A stretch of DNA of 21,227 nucleotides from Klebsormidium nitens (taxonomy: Eukaryota > Streptophyta > Klebsormidiophyceae > Klebsormidiales > Klebsormidiaceae). Shown in pieces: positions 1 through 12,823 of this stretch. The stretch is from assembly GCA_000708835.1 (NCBI GenBank), contig DF237913.1, positions 1-21,227 on the forward strand, written 5' to 3'. Below the pieces are notes generated by a model, which was not told the origin of the DNA, searched no databases, and saw only the letters and a list, made by a program, of their open reading frames with translations. Numbering within the stretch: position 1 is the first letter of the stretch; each line of letters starts with the position of its first letter. The position numbers were made by a program, and so were the translations under genes.

Positions 1-1008
1 AACCAGTCGTAATCGTTACACATGAGATGTATATTGTGGTGCAGCTATCAACCATGCATATATATGTATCTGCAACGATGCGCGCTAAAGTTGTGTACGT
101 TAGTATTTGGAACTCGATCGTACGTTTTGTTGCAATTAAAGGACTGCAACTAGGCTTGTCTGGCTCTGGCACATAGGCCGGCCATATATGATATGAGTGA
201 TCGAAGACTCAGAGCTCGAATCGTTCATCATGCATGCCGGGTGTGATGCCATGGCCATATGTTAAGTTCAAAGACTCCATCGATCAACGAAGTCCATGCA
301 TGAAGTACTACATGGTGATGTTGAATGTAGTTAAGTCAAGTTCTCCGGTTATAATTAACTCATTTATTGCATGCGCTGTTGGCAGCCGTGCAGACCCCGG
401 GATTCAGGTTACCACACGTAATAGAATGAGTACGTCACCATTGGTACAAGTGACATGCATCATTTGCATCGCATAATTGGATTGCATGAGGATGCACGAA
501 TCGATCAACAGTGAGACTCAGATTACTAGCTAAGCTAGTGACAAGTGAGCTAGAGACCGCGCCCGGCCTCAATCCATATGCACACAGATTTGCATATGGG
601 TCGCAATCTGCCTTCTTCGTATGTGCACACAGGTACGATAGCTAGTAGTCAAGCTAGTTTGCGGCTGGCCTAGCCTCCAGTTTGGTTGCACTTGCTGTCG
701 ACGAGTGCCGACGAGTGCAATGTTGCCATGAGTTTCATGCAGATTTTGAAAAGCCTGGGCGGAACTACACAACTGAGAAAGTTGGGTACTGCAAGTTCAA
801 TGGTTCGTTTATTTAAATACAACCAAAGACCGTTGTTATCAGTTTGGCATGCACAATTTAGTGTGCGACCGCCACAGTGTGCAAAATCGATCTCCAACAA
901 GTTCTATACAAGGATACTCAAACGTTGGGAAACACAACCGCTGAGCGACTCCGTCAATCAGAATCAGATTTCGCAATTCTTGGGACGGCTACTCAACAAA
1001 AGGAGTAA
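1..1008. other. Gene-free flank downstream of the FtsH gene
   Basis: I see no coding exon here. The short open frames have no recognisable motif and no splice context. The base composition differs from the genes: it is rich in self-complementary words such as CTAG, TGCA, GATC and CATATG, and has several small inverted repeats (525-539 and 574-599). The end nearest 1008 must contain the 3' untranslated region of the minus-strand FtsH gene. I found no TGTAA polyadenylation motif on the minus strand within several hundred bases of its stop. Confidence 0.6.
574..599. repeat. Inverted repeat with 9-bp perfect arms
   Basis: Arms CCATATGCA (574-582) and TGCATATGG (591-599) are exact reverse complements around an 8-nt spacer, so the stretch can form a hairpin. 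A smaller one, ACTAGCT-A-AGCTAGT, lies at 525-539. No function is evident. Similar hairpins occur in the convergent intergenic region near 11.2 kb. Confidence 0.7.
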
Positions 1009-5621
<4,613 letters not shown>

Positions 5622-6311
5622 CTGGAGACCAGGCAGCCAGCAGGCTTAGGTGCTCAGCTGCTGTGGCGTGCCACCAAGAAGTGAGTGAGGACTCAGGAGT
5701 GCTTAGAAACGGCTACCTTACAACGGATCTAGACTGATGTTTGGTGCCCGCCATAAAAAGACAGCTGCTCAGCCGTGAAGTGTGAGTATCTAGCAACACA
5801 CTGCCAGCTACCGTCTCCAGGAGAACAGATTATCAAGCATATTTGCAATTTTTCCACATATTCGATAGTGGATATTGTATGTGAATAATGCAGCACTCGT
5901 GAGCAGATACCAAGCTACCTAAGCGAACAAAATCCCGAAATTCGGGGGTTTCGACGGCATCTCCTGTAGGTCCTCTTATATCATCCTCTAATATTATCCT
6001 GAACTAGCTCCGTGATTATCATTGTCACTGTCATTGTCATTGCCATCACAGCAGAGTTCCAGGGTGGTTGGCCAGGTGTGGCAGGGTGGGGCACCTGCCA
6101 CCATTGGCATTGGCTGTTGGCATTGGCATTGGCATTGAATGTGTTCATTTTCAGGAGGACGGCGTTGCACTGCAACTCGCAGTTTGCAGGGCTTGTTTGT
6201 CATCATTGGTGGTCGCTCTTTCTTGTGGGTTGATATCTGCACTATATCCGCGTAGTGGCAAGCAGTGGTGCCGTCAACGACAAAGTTTAATGCAGAACAT
6301 GAGACTTCACA
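5622..6311. promoter_or_regulatory. Divergent intergenic region between FtsH and helicase genes
   Basis: These 690 bases separate two genes transcribed away from each other, so they should hold both promoters and 5' untranslated regions. I see no convincing TATA box paired with either start; CATAAAAAG near 5752 is the closest. The plus-strand half contains two arrays of related hexamers, ATTGTC/ATTGCC at 6021-6044 and ATTGGC at 6103-6138, and a hairpin with 8-bp arms (GTGGCAGG at 6078-6085, CCTGCCAC at 6094-6101). CCCGAA-A-TTCGGG near 5936 is another small palindrome. Confidence 0.55.
6103..6138. repeat. ATTGGC hexamer array containing inverted CCAAT boxes
   Basis: ATTGG occurs at 6103, 6109, 6122 and 6128, with a degenerate fifth copy at 6134. 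Read on the minus strand these are GCCAAT units, the core of the CCAAT box bound by NF-Y. The array lies about 175-210 bases upstream of the helicase ATG and about 480 bases from the FtsH ATG. It could be regulatory, or a microsatellite that happens to contain the motif. The 6-bp spacing is too dense for independent NF-Y binding to every copy. Confidence 0.55.
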
Positions 6312-9300
6312 ATGTACGGGGGTCTCCGCAAGTTCTGGCTCAATGGCCCTCGTCGGGATGTCTTCGCCCGCATGTCAGGCAGTCTGCAGAGCACCCTTTT
6401 ATCAATCCAGGAAGGGACTGGCCGTCATGTCGAGGCCCCGCTGTGTGGCATACATGATAGCCGTGCGTTCGGGGCTGCTGCTGCGCTGGCTTCCCCTCCC
6501 ACCCCGCTGCGGGTGCCAGCGCCTGCCGCTGCGGCGGCTGCTCCTCTTGGAGCATTTCAGCCGGGGGCACTGCCGCAGCCAGGCTTCCGCCAGTTTGCTT
6601 TGAGCGAGGCAGTGGTGCGTGGCGCGGAGGGCGTGGGCCTGCTGGAGCCCACCGAGGTGCAGCGGCGCGGCATACCGCTGGTGCTGACAGGGCAGAGCGT
6701 GAGCCCCTCCCGGCCCTGGCCGCCCCTGACATGACTGTCCTATGCTGATCTGTGTTGCCGCCAGCTGCGTCTTTGCGAACAAAGTCCCCCTCCCACAGAG
6801 CACGCAGGCTTCTACTTCGGGCCGCCTGGCGCACGTGTCGCTCGCATGCATGCCACCGCCTCAGTAACGCCACCCCTCACTTGTCGCAAGGGCTCCTTCA
6901 TGCCGCCCCCTCGTGCCGCGCTGCCTGCTGGGGGCTGTCTACAAATCTGCTGATAGTGGGCTCGCCAGGTTGACACAGCGGACCAGTCGCAGCTGAAAAC
7001 ACGGTTCCTCGCAGGCCTTCCTCTCGGCAGAGACTGGCACCGGCAAAACGGCGGCGTACGCCCTCCCCCTGCTGGAGCTCCTTCGCCAGCAACTGGAGCG
7101 CGAAAGAGGGGGCAACCAGGACGGCGATCTGAATGAGCATTCCCCCCTGCCAGAGGGGTTACAGCGGCCGCTGTGTCTGGTGCTCACTCCTACAGCCGAC
7201 CTGGCGTCACAGGTGAGGACACGCAGTGGCAGCGGGCCGCAAGTTGCGGCGGAGCCACGACACACTAGGGCTTACTGGGTCTGAAGGTGGGACAGAGAGT
7301 CTGCCATCGTCACGTCAGTGGTCCTTTCCTTCAGTCCTGATAAGTCAAGCAAAGGGCGGACGATTATTGTCAACCGTGCATCGCCTCTTTGTCACCCTGA
7401 GCATGTCTTGCTGCAGCCCCCCCTGGTCATGCTTGCCAGGTGCCCTCCCCCGGCCCCTCCTTCCGTTCCCCCTGCTCGCTGCCATTGTTTTGTTGGTTTG
7501 CGCTGAGGCGTGGCTGTGTACAGTGCAGGTGCACGCCCACTTTGTGGCCCTCGCGCGCGGCCTGCCGCACGTGCGCGTGGACCTGCTGACGGCGGCCTCC
7601 GCCACGCCCCCCGCCCGCCAGGCGCAGCTGCTGCTGCAGCGGCAGGCGGAGGTGCTGGTGGCCACGCCAGGGCGCCTGCTGCGCCTGCTCCAACAGGTGC
7701 GCAAAAAGGGGGCCTCGGCCTGGCCTCTGGACGTGGGTTGGCTTGTGGGACACTGGGTGGCAGTCGGATGTGTAGGCCGTCTTTGGGACGGGCGTGGAAG
7801 TCGCTTGGGTTACGGCAGGGGTCCCGGCAAGGTTTCAAATCACATGAGTAGAGCCGTTTGTGTCACAAATACGAGGGTGCCTGCCTCCTGTGGAAGCCGT
7901 GAGCTGACGGATGAATTGAGCTACCTTTTCCAGCCTTCGATACAAAAATGAAATCCATCTGTCGCTTGGCCTGACAAATAGGATACGAAAGTACTTCCAA
8001 CCGGAGAAGGCTAGCCTCCACCGGAAGAGGAAGGCTTACGGTGCTTCTGACTTTACTGATCAATCGCCGCATACATTGACCACGGAGGATCCCCTTGCTG
8101 TGGCCACGCACGTCATGCTTCTGCTCGGGAGCTCGAGTCATACTCGTCCGTATATTTTGCGCAGGCATCCGCAGGCCCTGCCTCCGCGGCGGGCGCGCTG
8201 TCTTTGGCGGGCGTGCGCCACTGGGTGGTGGACGAGTGCGACCGCGTGGCGCGCATGGGCCTGCTGCGCGACGTGCAGCAACTCTTCCCCTTTCTGCCGC
8301 GCCCGCCCAAGGACGCGCAGCAGCCGCCCATGCAGGTCAGCCAGCGGACCCTGCCCTTCTGTACCCCTTACATGATCACTAGACATGCATCTAGGCATAG
8401 CGGACGACGAGGCTTCAGCTGTTGCTGCTGGAATTTGTGTACCCTTTTCTGACAAAGCGGGTCAAGTAGAGTTGTCGTACTGGGGACTGAGGCCGAATAC
8501 CATGTTGGAAGGTGCTTAAGTGGCGAGATGTGGGCTTTAGCCCGCCCTTAGCGATCGATTGATTGGTCGAATGATGCCACAGACCAGGGTTTCGCAACTA
8601 AACGTTGCCACGTCATCGCTTCCAACAACGTCCCGGGCCTCGGTCCCACAATCACTAATGCTCCTTGACCCCGCTCTGACAAGAAAGGCACCACATGGGG
8701 GATGGATCTGTGTGGAAGCGCGGCCTCGAGCCTCGCGGCCATTACAGGCCTTGACAGCGGCCCCTCTTCTTGCTCCCCCCCGCAGGTCCTCCTAGTGTCC
8801 GCCACCGTGACCCCCGAGGCGGCCTTTTTGCTGCGCCGCTTTGCTCCCCGCGCTGCCAGCGTGGCCCTGAACCCCGACCTGCGCGTGGCGGCCGCCGTCA
8901 AGCACGTGGCCTACACGGTGCACAGCCGCAGGAAGGTGGCGCTGCTCGAGTACCTCCTCAAGCGCAAGGGCTCCTTCAGAGTGAGCCCCACAGCGTACTC
9001 TGGCAGGCTGGAGAGGGGCGGCGCCGATTGGTGGTGCCCCTCACTGCATCTCCTCAGCATCAGTTGCGTGCAGCCCGGCATGTTTCTTGACAAACCATGA
9101 CTTCGTGCGAACCTGGGTACACCCGCCTTCGTAAATTTCTCACTGAACGACATGAAGCCCACCTGACCTTGCATTTGCTTGCCTCATCGCCTGTGGCCGG
9201 AATGAGCCACTGGTCGCGTGCTTCCACTCAACCTGGCCCAGGCAGCAGGAGGGGGTGTCAAAGCAATCCGTCTCAATCCGTTTTGTTTATTGTCCCCTGC

Positions 9301-10581
9301 TTCGGTGGTGCAGGACAGTCAGGTGCTGGTGTTCACACGCACGCGGCAGCGCGCAGCGCGGCTGGCCGCTGTGCTGGCCGAGCGGGGCGTCCCCGCTGAG
9401 GCGGTCCACTCGGGCCTGACCGGGACGCAGCGGTGGCGCGTGGTGGAGGCGTTCAAGGCGCGCGCGGTGCGGTGCGTGGTGGCCACGGCCGTGCTGGGGC
9501 GCGGCATCGACATCCCGGACCTGCCCACCGTGGTGAGGCGCAAGCACCGCGGACGAGCAAGCAGCCCCGAAAATAAGGGGGGCCTGTCGTCCTGAGGGGC
9601 AAACCCGCTTCTCGGGACGCTGTCAAGGAGCCGTGGGAGGGGGGATGACCTCGAGCCGGCATGCATACATGGCAGGTCGTTGCAAGCGGGCGTCTTCCGT
9701 AGTAGCATCCGCCTTGTTGGGGCCTCGACGCACAGCATCCGCCTTGCATCTATCCACTTTCCTCTGCCATTTATCTGCGAGGTTGTCGATGTGTTAGTCG
9801 GCATCTGGACTTGACCTTCTGTAGTGTTCTGATCAAGCCCACCTATCGGACGTTTATTCTGCCAGCAATCGACGTTCTACCAGATTTGACCGAATGCCAC
9901 AAACTACGTGCTTGACCATTTTGTACGCCACCTTTCCGGCATCGCAGAGAGAAGCACTTCACACGGTGCCACAGTGCTCGTCGTCGTTGAGTTGAAAGGT
10001 TGAAGTATTCCCCCCTTCCCTCGTAGATAAACTTCGACCTGCCGCTGACCCCCGAGGACTACGTGCACCACGTGGGTCGCACCGGGCGGGCGGGCCAGGC
10101 CGGGCTGGCGGTGTCGCTGGTGAGCGCGGACGCGCAGGAGGTGCTTATCGGGGGCCCTCACCAGCGGGCCGTGCTGCGCGAGGAGCAGTTCCTGGCGGCC
10201 GTGGAGGCGCTGACGGGGGAGCGCGTGGAGCGGCGCAAAGTGCCGGGGCCGTGGCGGGACGTGGAGCGGGATCGGCTGGACGACACGCTGGCAGAGGGAT
10301 CCCGCCGAGGAGGGCAGGGGCGAGCGAGCGAGACGGACAAGCGCTCGGAGAGGCTGGGAAGGAGCAACAAAAATTCGGAGGGGCAACAGAGCGGCCCTAC
10401 CACGCTTGCCGACAGCACTTCGGGGCCGGGTGTGACGGTGACGGAAGTGGTGGAGGGGATGGAGCGGGGGCTTGCCAGACGGGCTGGGATCAAACGGCTG
10501 AAGGACGTCGAGAGAAGACCGCGAGGAAGGACAAAAAGAAGGAGCGGAAGAGTGTTCATGACAGCCGCGCCAAGCGGATAA
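6312..10581 (+). CDS. RhlE-like DEAD-box (DECD) ATP-dependent RNA helicase, 7 exons
   Basis: Two-domain superfamily 2 RNA helicase predicted to remodel RNA using ATP. Exons: 6312-6698, 7015-7212, 7529-7696, 8165-8335, 8786-8980, 9314-9532, 10027-10581; all six introns are phase 0. The predicted length is about 630 aa. A Q motif lies near residues 92-117 ([14 protein letters not shown]). Motif I is AETGTGKT (134-141). Motif Ia is PTADLASQ rather than PTRELAxQ, and motif Ib is ATPGRLL. Motif II is DECD (274-277) instead of DEAD, and motif III is SAT (313-315). Motif IV-like VFTRT, motif V GRGIDIP and motif [12 protein letters not shown] (about 460-469) follow. Domain 2 and the region after it resemble bacterial RhlE more than eukaryotic housekeeping helicases, which suggests an organellar enzyme. 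The basic N-terminus (residues 1-30, many Arg and Lys) could be a targeting peptide, but this is inference. The C-terminal 100 residues are basic, low in complexity, and of uncertain frame. An upstream non-coding or short first exon cannot be excluded. Confidence 0.88.
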
Positions 10582-10844
10582 CGAAAAAGCGTGGATGCCA
10601 GCGAAGCCCTTTTGTTGTGGACGGGGGAGCAGTGGAGCTGGCACCACAGACAGACGTTCATTCAAGCCGCCATGCATGTGAGAGTGGATATGCGATGGTC
10701 ACCTTGATCCGAAGGCATCGGCAGCGGTCGTACAAGAGAGGCACATGCTAAGGAAAGGTGCGTCAGCAGCATTGTGGACTTCCATGGAGCTTGTTGATGT
10801 CCTTGAAGATTGCAGCAAGGACCGGCTACGTAGATGCAGCTGGT

Positions 10845-10849
10845 TGTAA
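10845..10849 (+). terminator. Candidate polyadenylation signal TGTAA of the helicase gene
   Basis: TGTAA is the usual polyadenylation signal in chlorophyte green algae. This copy lies about 264 nt after the helicase stop codon on the same strand, a reasonable 3' untranslated length. A pentamer occurs often by chance, so the assignment rests on position. Confidence 0.45.
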
Positions 10850-11175
10850 ATAGCTGCCCGGTGAGACACGGCGGCCTGCGCGGCAAGTTTGCAATGACGC
10901 TTCCGGCACCACATGGTGCATATACGTTACTTCAGTCACATGCATATAAAATATCCAAACGGTCGATCGTTTAGTAAGCGCACCGGCCCTCGCGGTGGTC
11001 ATGTGTTATTGTTGCGCGGCGGTGGCGGCCCGCGGATACGGTTGCAGCTGCGTGCATAGTCGGTCCGACAATGCATGTTGGCAACGCATAATCATATATA
11101 CTAGCTAGCGGCACTCAGTCGCCGGGCGTTGTCATGCACTTGGACGTTCTGCATTTGTGAATAATTTATAGCGCA

Positions 11176-11211
11176 TGCATGCAGCGCGGCACTGAGGCGC
11201 GGCTGCATGCA
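11176..11211. repeat. Inverted repeat with 10-bp perfect arms
   Basis: TGCATGCAGC (11176-11185) and GCTGCATGCA (11202-11211) are exact reverse complements around a 16-nt GC-rich spacer. It could form a stable hairpin. It lies roughly midway between the convergent genes; no function is evident. Confidence 0.7.
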
Positions 11212-11280
11212 CCAGGTGCAACCGCGGCCCTGCAAATGCGCCAATTAATTCGAGTACATAGCTGTCATGATTCATGAAAG

Positions 11281-11309
11281 GTGCACATGCACTGATGCAG
11301 CATGTGCAC
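11281..11309. repeat. Inverted repeat with 10-bp perfect arms
   Basis: GTGCACATGC (11281-11290) and GCATGTGCAC (11300-11309) pair perfectly around a 9-nt spacer. It lies about 70 bases from the hairpin at 11176-11211, in the same palindrome-rich block. Confidence 0.75.
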
Positions 11310-11521
11310 ATATGCCAGCTAGCTTCAATTAATTACCGTTCGTATAATCATTAGAATTACTATAAACTCAATGTCGGACTTAGTCACATGCAGTCGATCA
11401 TATGTGCACTGAACGGCCGTCATGCGGCCGGACAAAGAGCGACGGTAACTCGCGAGGCTTAAGCGACCCGCGCTCGATCCTATTTGATCATGCAACAATG
11501 ATTGATGAATGGCAATCCGTT

Positions 11522-11560
11522 ATAACAATAACAATAACAATTGCAATAACAATATCAATA
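11522..11560 (-). repeat. TTATTG-type simple repeat, possible LINE 3' tail
   Basis: On the minus strand this reads as imperfect repeats of TATTGT and TTATTG. It lies about 150 bases beyond the stop of the minus-strand retroelement-like frame (11710). Non-LTR retrotransposons commonly end in a short simple repeat, so this may be the 3' end of that relic. An independent microsatellite is the alternative. Confidence 0.5.
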
Positions 11561-11709
11561 TGCACAGTGGTTGTTGGCTAAACCAACTCAAAGTCGCATG
11601 TGAGTGCCACAGCACCTCAAATGTCACTCCTCACTGCTATGCCTCGCTCCAGCAATCGTGAACAAATCAACGCGACTAACGAAACCAGACAACGCCAGAG
11701 GCCTCGCAC

Positions 11710-12057
11710 CTAGCGTGCTCTGAACCGCACGAGCCGATCGGTTCGATGAACGGCTCTGGCCTGGCTGCGCTGTAGACTCACTGAGATGCGCTGACGGTAA
11801 TAGCGCAGCAGACGAGAAGCCTCGTCTCCAACCTGACTCTCATCAGCAACTCTCAGAGCTGCTGCGCGCTGGGCGCACATATGGAGGAGCCGGTCGAACG
11901 GACCGCCAAAACAGCCAAAGGTCTCTATCCGTTGAGGCGTTACTTCAAATATTGCATCTTCTATACCAGGAGCCGGCGGCTTCATGCACATCAAGAGTAC
12001 TCTCGGATTTCTGCATTGACGTTCCAATTGATCGGTAGATGTCCTTAGCTGATGCGA
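11710..12057 (-). pseudogene. Probable C-terminal fragment of a non-LTR retrotransposon ORF
   Basis: A single open frame of about 115 codons with no upstream extension; an in-frame stop lies at 12058-12060. It contains ETFGCFGG followed by a Cys/Ala/Arg-rich stretch, then LLRYYRQRISVSLQRSQARA near the end. This resembles, from memory, the region after the reverse transcriptase domain of algal LINE-type elements, where an ETFG or STFG sequence precedes a helical basic C-terminus. No reverse transcriptase catalytic motif is present upstream, so it would be a 5'-truncated copy. The simple repeat at 11522-11560 downstream fits a LINE tail. I found no target-site duplication. It could instead be an unrelated small hypothetical gene. 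Confidence 0.38.
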
Positions 12058-12695
12058 TTAACCAAAACCGTACGTTTACACTGAAAAGGGATGCGAGATA
12101 GACAGTGACTCGATCCTTTGAAATGATCTTCAATGATCGATTAAACGAGTCTCAATCATGTGTAGCAGTATGCTTAGCCGCCGTTTGTGTCCTATGTGCT
12201 AACCTATCAATTGGACCTGTTCTTCTAACCCGTCCGAATCCTACCTGGTGCCTGCAACCTGAACGAGCCTACACCCACCAACACTACCTGGCGCCCCATG
12301 CGAGCCAGCCGCTTGTACCACCCTAGCTTCGATGAGTGAGCCATGTCACCGCGCCTCCATCTGTCGAATGTGACCTGCCTCAGTGTTGTGGAAATTCCTT
12401 AGGTTGTAGGGGCCATCGTTGGATTCGGCCTGCGCGTCCAAGAGCTATCCAATCAGCCACAAGTGCACTAGATAGTTTTGCTGTCGGCTTTCACTCTAAA
12501 CTTAGAAGAAACTTCCAAAAAGCGAGAAGTTTACACCGGTAGAAGAAGTGGCCCATTGGTTTTTAAAAGAACATACCTCGAGAAGCTCGTCTTCTAGCTG
12601 TCGCCTTGCACTGCTTTGTCTTGGTCGCCGATCATGCGTGACTGTCCGTAACTTCCCCTCCTGCACACGAACGTGAGGCCATGTGAGACACTGTG

Positions 12696-12779
12696 CCGCT
12701 TACAAAGAGAGGAACTACTAGTCTTGGCAACAGAGGAGGCCGCTTACAAAGAAAGAAACTACTAATCTTGGCAACAGAG
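12696..12779 (-). repeat. 44-bp tandem duplication carrying a TGTAA polyadenylation motif
   Basis: Copy 1 starts at 12696 and copy 2 at 12740; over 40 aligned bases they differ at three positions by eye. Each contains TTACA on the plus strand (12700-12704 and 12744-12748), which is TGTAA on the minus strand. These lie about 80 and 120 nt after the stop of the minus-strand WD40 gene. The duplication therefore appears to double the gene's polyadenylation signal. Confidence 0.7.
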
Positions 12780-12823
12780 CCTCCTCAAAATAACGAGGGA
12801 AGGAGACCCCTGGATGCTAGAAC

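Larger units (their letters stand above)
10582..12823. other. Convergent intergenic region without an intact gene
   Basis: This 2.2-kb stretch lies between the 3' ends of the helicase (plus) and WD40 (minus) genes. It holds the helicase 3' untranslated region with a TGTAA motif and a palindrome-rich AT-leaning block (about 10920-11450) with two clear hairpins. It also holds a TTATTG-type simple repeat (11522-11560), a probable retroelement fragment on the minus strand (11710-12057), and a 44-bp tandem duplication (12696-12779). Between 12060 and 12690 I see nothing recognisable. Confidence 0.6.

Noticed and set aside
6012-6233. Plus-strand open frame rich in Ile, Val, Ala and Leu, looking like a membrane protein
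   Set aside because: It is a translation of the ATTGTC and ATTGGC hexamer repeats in the divergent promoter region.
12105-12542. Small plus-strand open frames between the retroelement-like relic and the WD40 gene
   Set aside because: No motifs, no splice-compatible neighbours, and no codon bias like that of the three genes.
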